This document shows, one piece after another, positions 28,098 to 37,626 of a stretch of 64,000 nucleotides of DNA. The translations under genes and the position numbers were made by a program. Below the pieces are notes generated by a model. That model searched no databases and was not told the DNA's origin. It saw only the letters and a program-made list of their open reading frames with translations. The stretch spans positions 1-64,000 of the forward strand of contig NZ_LMDC01000029.1 in assembly GCF_001425705.1 (NCBI RefSeq), read 5' to 3'. Each line of letters begins with the position of its first letter. The first letter of the stretch is position 1. The DNA is from Pelomonas sp. Root1217 (GTDB lineage: Bacteria > Pseudomonadota > Gammaproteobacteria > Burkholderiales > Burkholderiaceae_C).

Positions 28098-29002
28098 GCT
28101 ACCCCATTGGCAGCCCCGGCCAGCCCTGGGGCCCGGCCGAGGTCAGCGCCTGGCGCGAGCGCCTCGTCAAGCAGCGCAGCTACGCAGCCGATGTGCTTAC
28201 CGCCATCGAGCCCCTGCGTCGGGACTTCGACGTCAGCGAGTACGGCGCCGTGGTCTCTGGCGGCGAGCTCTTCCCGCTGCTGGCCATCCGCAGCCGCGGC
28301 TGGCGTGACGACCTGCCCGTCCTGGTCGTGACCGGCGGCGTGCATGGCTATGAGACCAGCGGCGTGCACGGCGCGCTGGCCTTCGTTCGGCAACACGGGC
28401 TGGAAATGGCCGGCCGCGCCAACCTGCTGGTGGCACCCTGCGTCAGCCCCTGGGCCTACGAGCGGGTGCAGCGCTGGAACTTCGATGCGCAGGACCCCAA
28501 CCGCAACTTCCGCGACGGCAGCGCGGTGCCGGAGTCGGCGGCACTGGTGGCCCTGCTGGCGCCGCTGCGGGGCCGTGTGCTGATGCACATCGACCTGCAC
28601 GAGACGACCGACACCGACGAGTCCGAATTCCGTCCCGCCCTGGCGGCACGTGATGGTGAGGTGTTCGAGCCGGGCCTGATTCCCGACGGCTTCTATCTCG
28701 TCGATGACGCCGAACAACCCCAGCCCGAGTTCCAGCGCGCAGTCATCGCTGCGGTGGCAGCGGTCACTCACATCGCCGAGCCCGACGCCAACGGCCAGAT
28801 CATCGGCTGCCCGCTGCAGTCGCCCGGCGTCATCAGCTTCGCCGTGCGCAGCCGCGCCCTGTGCGCCGCCATCACCGGGGCCCGCTTCACGACGACGACC
28901 GAGGTCTATCCCGACAGCGCCCGGGCCACGCCTGAGCAGTGCATCGACGCCCAGGTGGCTGCGGTGCGCGCGGCAATCACCTACGCCCTGGCTGCCGCCT
29001 AG
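28094..29002 (+). CDS. M14 family metallocarboxypeptidase / succinylglutamate desuccinylase-like protein
   Basis: A 302-residue cytoplasmic protein. The zinc ligands are visible as GGVHGYET (H84, E87) and HIDLHETTD (H165 or H169), with DPNRNFRDG in between, the pattern of M14 peptidases and aspartoacylases. No signal peptide. It overlaps the DUF885 gene by four bases and its stop overlaps the convergent Nif3-like gene by four. The pair may degrade peptides successively, outside and inside the cell; this is inference from the coupling. Confidence 0.75.
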   Translation: MSYPIGSPGQPWGPAEVSAWRERLVKQRSYAADVLTAIEPLRRDFDVSEYGAVVSGGELFPLLAIRSRGWRDDLPVLVVTGGVHGYETSGVHGALAFVRQHGLEMAGRANLLVAPCVSPWAYERVQRWNFDAQDPNRNFRDGSAVPESAALVALLAPLRGRVLMHIDLHETTDTDESEFRPALAARDGEVFEPGLIPDGFYLVDDAEQPQPEFQRAVIAAVAAVTHIAEPDANGQIIGCPLQSPGVISFAVRSRALCAAITGARFTTTTEVYPDSARATPEQCIDAQVAAVRAAITYALAAA

Positions 29003-29745
29003 GCCGGGTTGTCCACGTCGATGAACTGCCAGGACAGGCCCAGGTCCTGGGCCACCTGGGCGCCGACACCCTGCACACCGTAGCGCTCGGTGGCGTGGTG
29101 GCCGGCCGCGATGAAGGCAACGCCGGTCTCGCGGGCATAGTGGGCCTGCGGCTCGGAGATCTCGCCGGTGATGAAGACGTCGGCGCTCGCCGCGATGGCC
29201 GACTCGAAATAGCCCTGGGCGCCGCCGGTGCACCAGGCGACGCGGCGCAGCGCGCGGCCATCGCCCGGCACGGCGGTCACGTTGCGGCCCAGCGCATCGC
29301 GAAGCTTCGCCGTCAGCGCAGCGAGATCGGTGGGCTCGATGGCCGCGCTGAAACCGAGATCCTGCTCGCCGAAGCGACTGTCCGCAGTCCAGCCGAATTG
29401 CGCGCCGAGCTGCGCGTTGTTGCCCAATGTCGGGTGAGCGTCCAGCGGCAGGTGATAGGCAAAGAGGTTGATGTCATGCTGGATCAACCGCGCCAGGCGC
29501 TGCTTCATCCAGCCCGTCACGCGGCCATCCTGGCCACGCCAGAACAGGCCGTGGTGGACGAGGATGGCATCCGCCCCGGCAGCGACGGCCGCGTCGATCA
29601 GCGCCAGGCTGGCCGTGACGCCGCAAACGAGATGACCCACCTCGGCGCGCCCCTCGACCTGCAGACCGTTCGGCCCATAATCCTTGAAGCGCGCTGGCTC
29701 CAGCAGCTGGTTCAGGCGGAGTTCCAGCGCGGCGCGATCGGTCAT
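28999..29745 (-). CDS. Nif3-like dinuclear metal center hexameric protein
   Basis: A 248-residue DUF34/Nif3 family protein. Metal-binding motifs are ILVHHGLFWRG near residue 62, YHLPLDAHP near residue 96 and the C-terminal AAGHHATERYG. Proteins of this family are often called GTP cyclohydrolase type 2, although the cellular role is still unsettled. The gene stands divergently next to the DegS-like protease, a common arrangement in Burkholderiales. Confidence 0.9.
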   Translation of the reverse strand: MTDRAALELRLNQLLEPARFKDYGPNGLQVEGRAEVGHLVCGVTASLALIDAAVAAGADAILVHHGLFWRGQDGRVTGWMKQRLARLIQHDINLFAYHLPLDAHPTLGNNAQLGAQFGWTADSRFGEQDLGFSAAIEPTDLAALTAKLRDALGRNVTAVPGDGRALRRVAWCTGGAQGYFESAIAASADVFITGEISEPQAHYARETGVAFIAAGHHATERYGVQGVGAQVAQDLGLSWQFIDVDNPA

Positions 29746-29763
29746 GGCTTGATGGGGATGTAG

Positions 29764-30929
<1,166 letters not shown>

Positions 30930-30942
<13 letters not shown>

Positions 30943-31736
30943 TCGGGGGTGGTGGTCTGCTCAGCCTCGTCGGGCGCCTTGGTGTGACGCACGAAGTAGG
31001 TGGACGCAAACAGCCCCACCTCGTAGAGCAGGCACATCGGGATCGCCAGTGCGAGCTGTGAAACGATGTCGGGCGGCGTGATGACGGCCGCAATGATGAA
31101 GGCGACGACGATGAAGTAGCCACGCCATTCGCGCAGCTTCTCCACCGACACGATGCCCATGCGCACCAGCACGACAACGACGATGGGCACCTCGAAGGCC
31201 GCACCGAAGGCGATGAACATGTTCATCACGAAGCCGAGATAGGCCTCGATGTCAGGCGCCGCCGTGATGCTCTTGGGTGCGAAGCTCTGGATGAAGGCGA
31301 AGACCTTCCTGAAGACGAAGAAGTAGCAGAAGGCCACGCCGCCGAAGAACAACAGCGTGCTCGACACCACCAGCGGCATCACCAGGCGCTTCTCGTGCGA
31401 GTACAGGCCCGGGGCGACGAAGGCCCAGGCCTGGTAGAGCACGATGGGCAGGGCCAGCATGAAGCCGGCCAGCATCGTGATCTTGATCGGCACGAAGAAG
31501 GGCGCGATGACGTTGGTCGCGATCATCTTGGTGCCTTCGGGCAGGTTGGCCACCAGCGGCGCGGCCAGCCAGTCGTAGAGCTGGCTCGGGCCGGGGTAGA
31601 GGCACAACACGCCGAAGCAGACGGCGATGGCGATGACGGCGCGCAGCAGCCGGTCGCGCAGCTCCATCAGGTGGGTGACGAAGGGCTGTTCGGTACCGGC
31701 CAGTTCGTCGTGGTCGGGGTTCTGGAAGGAGCTCAT
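30930..31736 (-). CDS. tatC: Sec-independent protein translocase TatC
   Basis: A 268-residue six-helix membrane protein, the core receptor for twin-arginine signal peptides. Conserved parts are HLMELRDRLLRAV at the cytoplasmic N-terminus, PFFVPIKITMLAGFMLALPI, the PGLYSHEKR loop and FVMNMFIAFGAAFEVPIVVV. ATG 31736 overlaps the tatB stop by four bases. The C-terminal tail is Glu/Thr-rich. Last gene of tatABC. Confidence 0.95.
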
Positions 31737-32212
31737 GGCCTGATGCCGGGTGGCCGGAAACGAGCCACGCGGGCGGCGCCGGATTGGGTATGACGCTTCA
31801 CGCCGGCCTTCTGCTTGAACCACATCGGCGTCGACCCGCGCTTGAGGCGCCAGTTCTTTTTAGGGTGGCGGTACTCGGGCGGCGGTTGCGCGATCGTCGT
31901 GCCGGCTTCGTAGGACGAATCGCTGGTCACGTCCTGCCAGGTCTGGTTCATCGCCTGCGTCGCGGTGTCCACCTCCTGGCGCACGCTCTGCTCGACGTCC
32001 TGGACCGCCGTCTGGAACTGGGTCTTCATCTTCTGAAGCTCCTCCAGCTCGATGGAACGGTTGACCTCGGCCTTCACGTCCGCCACATAGCGCTGTGCCT
32101 TGCCCAGCAAGGTGCCCACCGTGCGGGCCACGCGCGGCAGTTTCTCGGGGCCGATGACGATCAGGGCCACCGCGCCGATCAGCGCGATCTTGTCGAAGCC
32201 GAAGTCAAGCAC
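31733..32212 (-). CDS. tatB: Sec-independent protein translocase TatB
   Basis: A 159-residue protein with the TatA/B N-terminus MLDFGFDKIALIGAVALIVI followed by GPEKLPRVARTVG, one membrane helix and an amphipathic helix. The extended, basic C-terminal part (residues 110-159) is typical of TatB in Burkholderiales. It forms the receptor complex with TatC. Four-base overlap with tatC and 15 bases behind tatA. Confidence 0.93.
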   Translation of the reverse strand: MLDFGFDKIALIGAVALIVIGPEKLPRVARTVGTLLGKAQRYVADVKAEVNRSIELEELQKMKTQFQTAVQDVEQSVRQEVDTATQAMNQTWQDVTSDSSYEAGTTIAQPPPEYRHPKKNWRLKRGSTPMWFKQKAGVKRHTQSGAARVARFRPPGIRP

Positions 32213-32227
32213 TCGTCAGGCTCGACA

Positions 32228-32467
32228 TCACGACTTGGTCTTGGCTTCGACGTCAACCGTGTTCGGGTCGTTGACCTTGGTGGCGGTGACTTGCTGGGGC
32301 GGCGTGGTGGGCGTTGTTTCCGACGCGGTGCCTTCCTTGATGCCGTCCTTGAAGCCCTTGACCGCGCCGCCCAGGTCCTTGCCGATGTTGGTGAGCTTCT
32401 TGGTGCCAAAGACGAGCACGAAGATCAGAAGCACGATCAACCAGTGCCAGATGCTGAATGAACCCAT
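32228..32467 (-). CDS. tatA: Sec-independent protein translocase TatA
   Basis: A 79-residue protein: [20 protein letters not shown] forms the membrane helix, [20 protein letters not shown] is the amphipathic helix with the conserved FG hinge, and a short acidic tail follows. TatA oligomers form the passage for folded Tat substrates. CGGAGA lies eight bases before the ATG. First gene of tatABC, separated by 122 bases from the HIT gene. Confidence 0.95.
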   Translation of the reverse strand: MGSFSIWHWLIVLLIFVLVFGTKKLTNIGKDLGGAVKGFKDGIKEGTASETTPTTPPQQVTATKVNDPNTVDVEAKTKS

Positions 32468-32589
32468 GATGTTTCTCCGTTGAGGACTGGCTCAAATTCT
32501 AGGTGAGGGATGCCCCTAGGTTCAGGGGTCATTTCGAGACCATGCACCTTCTGGTGCGATCGTGCTCAGCCCTTAGGTTTGGTCACAAC

Positions 32590-32937
32590 TCAGCCTTTCA
32601 ACCACGGCCGAGGTCCGCCCATCACATGCAGATGCAAGTGCAACACCTCCTGACCGCCGTCTGGACCCGTGTTGATGACGTGGCGGAAGCCGTTGGTGAC
32701 ACCGAGTTCCTTCATCAAACGCGGGCCCAGGGCCGTCATCTTGCCTAGCAGCACGGCCTCGGCCTCGGTCACGTCTGACATGGAGGCGATATGGCGCTTG
32801 GGGATGATGAGCACATGGACCGGTGCCCAAGGGTGAATGTCATGGAAGGCGAGGATGTCTTCGTCCTCATAGACCTTCTTGCTCGGAATCTGGCCGGCGA
32901 CGATCTTGCAGAACAGGCAATTGGGGTCGTGAGTCAT
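32590..32937 (-). CDS. HIT family protein (HinT-like purine nucleoside phosphoramidase)
   Basis: A 115-residue histidine-triad protein. The C-terminal HLHLHVMGG is the catalytic triad, CLFCKIVAG the N-terminal zinc-type motif, and HPWAPVHVLIIPKRHI the conserved central strand. It hydrolyses nucleoside phosphoramidates. It sits in the conserved his-DUF4870-HIT-tat gene row. Confidence 0.93.
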   Translation of the reverse strand: MTHDPNCLFCKIVAGQIPSKKVYEDEDILAFHDIHPWAPVHVLIIPKRHIASMSDVTEAEAVLLGKMTALGPRLMKELGVTNGFRHVINTGPDGGQEVLHLHLHVMGGPRPWLKG

Positions 32938-32949
32938 CTTTTGCTCGCT

Positions 32950-33318
32950 TCAGACCGGCATGGGCTTGCCGTCGTTCCAGTTCAAAAAGCCCTTGATGAG
33001 GCGATAGAGGAACCAGATGCCGTCAACGGCGAGGATCACGAAGCCCACGCCCAGCAGCAAGGTGGCAAAGCCCAGGATGCCCCATACCAGGCTCCACCAA
33101 AAGGTACGGATCTGCCAGGTGAAATGGCTGGCGTAAAGGGTGCCCGCGGCGTCCTCGCGCTTGATGTAGTTGATGATGATGGCCACGATGCCGGTGAAGC
33201 CGGTGAAGGCACTCAGCGCATAGAGGACATAGATCACCATCGTCAGCTGCTTGAGGCTGGCCAGCTTCTCGACGGGCGCCGCGACATCCAGCACCACCGG
33301 GCTCGGATCGTTGTTCAT
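32950..33318 (-). CDS. DUF4870 family membrane protein
   Basis: A 122-residue protein with three probable membrane helices ([20 protein letters not shown], a middle [17 protein letters not shown], and [20 protein letters not shown]). DUF4870 proteins are of unknown function. ATG 33318 overlaps the hisE stop by four bases, and the gene recurs next to hisE in betaproteobacteria. Confidence 0.85.
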   Translation of the reverse strand: MNNDPSPVVLDVAAPVEKLASLKQLTMVIYVLYALSAFTGFTGIVAIIINYIKREDAAGTLYASHFTWQIRTFWWSLVWGILGFATLLLGVGFVILAVDGIWFLYRLIKGFLNWNDGKPMPV

Positions 33319-33662
33319 GGAGCTTCCTTCGTCGGCTTGTTGCGGGACGCAAATTCTTCCAGGCCGGACAAGCCCTCGCGACGCGCAAGTTCCCTCAGCA
33401 CATCCTCGGGCTTCAATCCGAAATGAGCCAGCGCGACCATGCTGTGAAACCACAGGTCAGCCACCTCGTAGACCACCTTCTGCGGGTCACCATCCTTGGC
33501 GGCCATGACGGTCTCGGTGGCCTCCTCGCCGACCTTCTTCAAGATGGCGTCCAGCCCCTTGTCGAAGAGCTTGGCGACGTAGCTGGTGCCAGGGTCGGCG
33601 CCATTTCCAGGTTTTCGCGATTCAATGACCGCGCCGACGCGGGAAAGGATGTCGTCACTCAT
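33315..33662 (-). CDS. hisE: phosphoribosyl-ATP diphosphatase HisE
   Basis: A 115-residue all-helical pyrophosphatase for the second step of histidine synthesis (PR-ATP to PR-AMP). [18 protein letters not shown] is the metal-binding EExxE-type motif, followed by [13 protein letters not shown]. Separate from HisI rather than fused, as in other betaproteobacteria. It overlaps hisI by eight bases. Confidence 0.95.
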   Translation of the reverse strand: MSDDILSRVGAVIESRKPGNGADPGTSYVAKLFDKGLDAILKKVGEEATETVMAAKDGDPQKVVYEVADLWFHSMVALAHFGLKPEDVLRELARREGLSGLEEFASRNKPTKEAP

Positions 33663-34053
33663 AGATTTTTGCGGGGTCCTTCAGCACCGGCTCCGTGGCG
33701 CTCCAGACACCGTTCTCCAGCTTCTGGAAAAAGCAGCTGTGGCGGCCGGTGTGGCAGGCTATTCCAGGTTCATCGGGCTCATGGCCGAGCTGGGTGATGG
33801 TCAGCAGCACGACGTCGTTGTCGCAATCCATGCGGATGGCGTGCACCTGCTGGAAGTGCCCGCTCTCCTCGCCCTTGTGCCACAGCTTGCTGCGCGAGCG
33901 GCTCCAGTAGACAGCCTGCCCACGCTCGGCGGTCAGCGCCAGCGCCTCGCGGTTCATCCACGCGAACATCAGCACGTCGCCGGTGCCCCGCTCCTGGGCG
34001 ATGACGGGCACCAGGCCCTTGTCGTCCCACTTCACTTCATCCAGCCAGTTCAT
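33655..34053 (-). CDS. hisI: phosphoribosyl-AMP cyclohydrolase HisI
   Basis: A 132-residue zinc enzyme for the third step of histidine synthesis. The motifs are [34 protein letters not shown] and the cysteine pair in [13 protein letters not shown] 34053 is preferred over the GTG one codon earlier. Here the gene follows a NUDIX gene, not hisF, so the his operon is split. Confidence 0.95.
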   Translation of the reverse strand: MNWLDEVKWDDKGLVPVIAQERGTGDVLMFAWMNREALALTAERGQAVYWSRSRSKLWHKGEESGHFQQVHAIRMDCDNDVVLLTITQLGHEPDEPGIACHTGRHSCFFQKLENGVWSATEPVLKDPAKIYE

Positions 34054-34057
34054 CACT

Positions 34058-34483
34058 TCAGTCTAGGTGAGTCGGGCCGACGTGGTTGCGTTCTGCCGCG
34101 AACCAGTTCAGGACCGGGATGGTGCCGGGCAGCACAGGCTTGACCTGCACCGGCAGGCTCGCCCAGGCCATCTGCTGGTTCTCCAGCATCTGGAACTCGC
34201 CGGTCCACTCAAAGACCTTGCAGAAGTTCAAGCGCACCAGCGCGTGCGGGTAATCGAAGATTTCCGTTTTCCAGGGATGTGCGGCGCCGATTTCGATGCC
34301 GATCTCCTCGCGCAGTTCGCGCGCCAGGGCCTGCTCGATGCTTTCGCCCGGCTCGACCTTGCCGCCCGGGAACTCCCAGTAGCCGGCGTAGACCTTGCCT
34401 TCGGGACGCGACGTCAGCAGGAACTGGCCGTCGGGTGCCACAAGAACGCCGACGGCGACTTCGGTGATTTCGCGTTCGGTCAT
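34058..34483 (-). CDS. NUDIX hydrolase, MutT-like 8-oxo-dGTP diphosphatase
   Basis: A 141-residue protein with a complete NUDIX box, [20 protein letters not shown] followed by EIGI. The WEFPGG lead-in is typical of MutT, which clears oxidised dGTP. Four bases separate its stop from the hisI ATG. A shortened copy of the dispersed repeat ends just before its start. Confidence 0.85.
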   Translation of the reverse strand: MTEREITEVAVGVLVAPDGQFLLTSRPEGKVYAGYWEFPGGKVEPGESIEQALARELREEIGIEIGAAHPWKTEIFDYPHALVRLNFCKVFEWTGEFQMLENQQMAWASLPVQVKPVLPGTIPVLNWFAAERNHVGPTHLD

Positions 34484-34488
34484 GTACG

Positions 34489-34569
34489 CCCCTCGTCCGC
34501 CGAGTACGTCGGCCGATCCCCCAAGAGGATGACGGCCGGCTCGGGAGCGGCCCAGCGCTCGGCCGTCAT
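34489..34569 (-). repeat. dispersed intergenic repeat, copy C (shortened)
   Basis: On the minus strand this starts GGCCGAGCGCTGGGCCGCTC and ends GACGAGGGG like copies A and B, but the central hairpin is missing. ATGACGGCCG (34529-34538) and CGGCCGTCAT (34560-34569) form a perfect ten-pair inverted repeat flanking the first block, and the stop codon of the DUF815 gene lies within it. The end is six bases from the NUDIX start. Confidence 0.65.
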
Positions 34570-35432
34570 TCCGCCCGCCCTGCCAGGTCGCGTGCGAACT
34601 GGTAGGCCACGCGGCCCGAGCGGGAACCGCGCTCCAGCGCCCAGATCAGCGCCGGCTGGCGTGCCCCTTCGATGGCGGTGTCATCCAGCCCGAAATGACG
34701 CAGCCACTGCGCCACGATGGCCAGGTATTCGTTCTGGCTGAAGGGATAGAAGCTGATCCACAGGCCGAAGCGCTCCGACAGCGAAATCTTTTCCTCCACG
34801 GCCTCGCCGGGATGGATCTCGCCGTGCTCGCCGTGGGTGCCAGCAAGGTTGTCGACCATCTTCTCGGGCAGCAGGTGGCGGCGGTTGCTGGTGGCGTAGA
34901 TCAGCACGTTGTCGGTGGCGGCGGCGACGGAGCCGTCGAGCACGCTCTTCAGGGCCTTGTAGCTGGCCTCGCCTTCGTCGAAGCTCAAGTCGTCGCAGAA
35001 AACCACGAAGCGCTCCGGTCGGGCCGCGACCTGCTCGACCAGGTCCGGCAGGTCGACGAGGTCGGCCTTGTCGACCTCGATGAGGCGCAGGCCCTGAGCG
35101 GAGAACTCGTTGAGCACGGCCTTGATCAGCGAACTCTTGCCCGTGCCCTTGGCGCCCGTCAGCAACACGTTGTTGGCCGGCTTGCCAGCCACGAACTGGG
35201 CGGTGTTGCGCAGCAGGCGCTCCTTCTGCGGCTCGACTTCCTGCAGGTCTGACAGCCGGATGCGGCTGACGGCACGCACCGGCTCCAGCACCAGGGCGCC
35301 ATGGCGGCGGCGGGCGCGGAAGGCGGTGGAAGCGGCCCAGTCGGGCGGCGTGGCGGCGTGGGGCAGAACGGCTTCGAGCCGGGTCAGCAGGCCCTCGGCG
35401 CGGGTGAGGAAGGAATCCAGAGCGGCAGACAT
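34566..35432 (-). CDS. DUF815 family AAA ATPase
   Basis: A 288-residue ATPase. Walker A is LLTGAKGTGKSSLIKA near residue 95, Walker B is RFVVFCDDLSF, and sensor-like IYATSNRRHLLPEK follows; these and SERFGLWISFYPFSQNEYL define the DUF815 family. The biological role is unknown. The gene stands upstream of the NUDIX-hisIE row and behind slmA. Confidence 0.85.
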   Translation of the reverse strand: MSAALDSFLTRAEGLLTRLEAVLPHAATPPDWAASTAFRARRRHGALVLEPVRAVSRIRLSDLQEVEPQKERLLRNTAQFVAGKPANNVLLTGAKGTGKSSLIKAVLNEFSAQGLRLIEVDKADLVDLPDLVEQVAARPERFVVFCDDLSFDEGEASYKALKSVLDGSVAAATDNVLIYATSNRRHLLPEKMVDNLAGTHGEHGEIHPGEAVEEKISLSERFGLWISFYPFSQNEYLAIVAQWLRHFGLDDTAIEGARQPALIWALERGSRSGRVAYQFARDLAGRAE

Positions 35433-35455
35433 CGCCGCAGTTTAGGCGGGCAGAC

Positions 35456-36094
35456 TCAGGCGATCGCCTTGAGCGAGGCTTCGAGCTGTTCCGTCGGCAG
35501 ACGCTTGAAGCCCGAGCGCGCATAGCGCTGCAGCCGGCCAATGATGAAGCTGACCCAGACCGAGGCCTGGGCATTGGCCTGAACGGTCGGCGTCAGGGAG
35601 CCCTGCGCTTCGGCCGCGGTGCGCAGCACCTGGCGCAGCGAGGATTCGATGCGGTCGAAAAACTGGTTCATGCGGGCCACCAGGCGCTCGTTCTCATAGA
35701 CCAGGGCATCGCCCACCATCACCCGCGCCATGCCGGGGTTCTTTTCGCCGAACTGCAGGATGACGCTGGCGATGCGCGCGGCCTTGCCCGGCGGCGGCAG
35801 GGGATGCGGCGAGTCGGCGATCTGGTTGACCAGGCCGAAGACGCTGCTCTCGATGAATTCGATCAGCGCTTCGAACATCTGCGCCTTGCTGGCGAAGTGG
35901 CGGTACAGGGCCGCCTCGCTGACGTCGAGCTTGGCCGCCAGTGCCGCCGTCGTGATGCGGTCGGCACCCGGCTGCTCCAGCATGCCGGCCAGCACCTGCA
36001 GGATCTGCGTGCGGCGCTCGCCGGGCTTGGGGCGCTTCCTGGGACTCGGGTTGGCGTTGTCGGCGGCAGGCTGGTCAGCGTCCATGCCGGGCAT
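35456..36094 (-). CDS. slmA: nucleoid occlusion factor SlmA (TetR fold)
   Basis: A 212-residue TetR-family protein. The helix-turn-helix is ITTAALAAKLDVSEAALYRH near residues 48-67, and the ligand-domain part FEALIEFIESSVFGLVNQI is typical of SlmA, which keeps FtsZ rings off the nucleoid by binding SlmA sites on DNA. Start at ATG 36094 or, three codons later, 36085. In related genomes it stands beside the pyrimidine nucleotidase and argB; here a response regulator lies between. Confidence 0.85.
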   Translation of the reverse strand: MPGMDADQPAADNANPSPRKRPKPGERRTQILQVLAGMLEQPGADRITTAALAAKLDVSEAALYRHFASKAQMFEALIEFIESSVFGLVNQIADSPHPLPPPGKAARIASVILQFGEKNPGMARVMVGDALVYENERLVARMNQFFDRIESSLRQVLRTAAEAQGSLTPTVQANAQASVWVSFIIGRLQRYARSGFKRLPTEQLEASLKAIA

Positions 36095-36095
36095 G

Positions 36096-36782
36096 CTAAT
36101 CCCGGAGCCAGCCCAGGCGGCGAGCTTCGTAGATCGCTTCGACTTTCGAGCGGACGTGCAGCTTGCGGTAAACCCGCTTCACATAGGTCATGACGGTGTG
36201 CGGCGACACCTGCATGAACTGAGCGATCTCATCAAACGTGAAGCCTTTGGCCGCCAGATGCAGCACGCGCGACTCCTGCTCGGACAGCGCAACCACCTCC
36301 TCGTCGGCCATCGTCGCGGCCATCGCTTCCGGTGAGGGGCCGGAGGAGCTCTGGCTACCGGGAGCCAGGCGTACCAGCAGGCGGCGGGCGATGACCGGGC
36401 TGATCGGGCTGCCTCCGGCACGCAGCGAGCGCAGCTGGCCCGGCAGGTCCAGCGCCAGGCTGTCCTTGAGCAGATAGCCGGTGGCGCCAGCCTCGATGCT
36501 GGCCACCACATGCTGCTCGTCGCCGAAGACGGAGATCACCATGACCTCGCACTGCGGCCGCGTCTGGGCCGCATGGCGGATCAGCTCGATGCCGCTGCCG
36601 CCGGGCAGATCCAGGTCGACGAGCAGGACATCGGGCTGCAACTGGTCGAACATGCGCCGGCCCTGGGGCAGGTCGGGCGCGATGCCCAGCAGCTCGATGT
36701 CGGGCACGCTGCCCAGGGCATGCGTGAAGGCCTCGCGGAAGCGGGCTTGGTCTTCGACGATCAGGACCGAGAACGGGGTCAT
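36096..36782 (-). CDS. LuxR/NarL family response regulator
   Basis: A 228-residue two-domain regulator. The receiver domain has D56 as likely phosphoacceptor (LLVDLDLPGG), with the acidic pair near VEDQ and the conserved lysine in GYLLKDS. The C-terminal LuxR-type helix-turn-helix is LAAKGFTFDEIAQFMQVSPH followed by TVMTYVKRVYRKL. ATG 36782 gives the normal N-terminus MTPFSVLIVEDQ. No histidine kinase is encoded nearby, so the partner is unknown. Its stop is one base from the slmA start. Confidence 0.85.
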   Translation of the reverse strand: MTPFSVLIVEDQARFREAFTHALGSVPDIELLGIAPDLPQGRRMFDQLQPDVLLVDLDLPGGSGIELIRHAAQTRPQCEVMVISVFGDEQHVVASIEAGATGYLLKDSLALDLPGQLRSLRAGGSPISPVIARRLLVRLAPGSQSSSGPSPEAMAATMADEEVVALSEQESRVLHLAAKGFTFDEIAQFMQVSPHTVMTYVKRVYRKLHVRSKVEAIYEARRLGWLRD

Positions 36783-36862
36783 GGACTCTGTGGGACTCTT
36801 CAAAGCGCGGAAGCCGCATTGTCCGACGAAGATTCCCACTCATCCATGCGCGTCTTCCTTCA

Positions 36863-37546
36863 TTACAGGGGGGAACGTAACAGCGCCGCCAGCGAGCGCA
36901 CCCGCCGGTCGACATAGGCCGGGCGGTGCTGCAGGCGACGGCCATCGGCGGCCTTGCGCAGCCAGCGCTGCATCCAGACGGTGCGCAGCCCCAGGCTGCG
37001 CGCCGACTTCTGGTGGATCAGTGTGTCTTCCACGAGGATGCAGCGCTCGGGCTTGAGCTTCAGTCTCGCCAGCACGATGCGGAACATGCGCGTGTCCGGC
37101 TTGGGGCGCGAGTGGCCGAAGATCTGCATGTCCTCGACGCAGATCAGGCGCTCGAAGACGTCGGTCAGGCCGATGGCAGACAGCACGCGCTCGGCGTAGG
37201 CGCGCGGCGCATTGGTCATCAGCAGCTTGCGCCCCGGCAGGCGGCGCAGCGCGGCCAGGTCATGGCCGTGGCCATGCAGATGCGCCTCCAGCCCGGGCAG
37301 GCGATGGGTCTCGCTGAGGAAATGCGCCGGCTTCACGCCGTGGTGGCGCTGCAGCCCCGTCAGCGTTGCGCCATAGCGCTGCCAGTAGCGGTTGCGCAGC
37401 GCGGCGGCCTGCTCTTCCGTCAGGCCAAGATAGGTGACCATATAGGCCGCCATCGACGCATTCAGCTCGCTGAACGCCCGGTGCGAGGCGTTGTGCAGGG
37501 TGTCGTCGAGGTCGAACAGCCAGACTCGGTCGCGAGAATTCGTCAC
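36863..37546 (-). CDS. pyrimidine 5'-nucleotidase, HAD family
   Basis: A 227-residue HAD-superfamily phosphatase. Motif I is WLFDLDDTLHN at the N-terminus, motif II KLLMTNAPR, and motif III/IV KPERCILVEDT. It most resembles the SDT1/YjjG-like pyrimidine 5'-nucleotidases that neighbour slmA and argB in Burkholderiales. The GTG at 37546 is chosen because it puts motif I close to the N-terminus. An ATG at 37606 would start within an inverted repeat that covers the argB stop. Confidence 0.8.
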   Translation of the reverse strand: MTNSRDRVWLFDLDDTLHNASHRAFSELNASMAAYMVTYLGLTEEQAAALRNRYWQRYGATLTGLQRHHGVKPAHFLSETHRLPGLEAHLHGHGHDLAALRRLPGRKLLMTNAPRAYAERVLSAIGLTDVFERLICVEDMQIFGHSRPKPDTRMFRIVLARLKLKPERCILVEDTLIHQKSARSLGLRTVWMQRWLRKAADGRRLQHRPAYVDRRVRSLAALLRSPL

Positions 37547-37585
37547 GCGCCGATCATCGCAAGTCCTCGCCTTCGGCTCAGACGC

Positions 37586-37626
37586 GGCACGAGCATTTCC
37601 TCTCATCGAGAGGAAATCATCGTGCC
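37586..37626. other. 41-base inverted repeat over the argB stop codon
   Basis: GGCACGA, two unpaired bases, ATTTCCTCTC, a three-base loop, then GAGAGGAAAT, two unpaired bases and TCGTGCC: 17 pairs with one internal mismatch. The argB stop codon is at the loop. No T-run follows, so it is not a classical terminator; it could attenuate transcription or stabilise the argB 3' end. Confidence 0.7.

Noticed and set aside
32500-32589. Two small hairpins between tatA and the HIT gene as terminators
   Set aside because: Stems of four and five pairs without a T-run on the minus strand; too weak to call.
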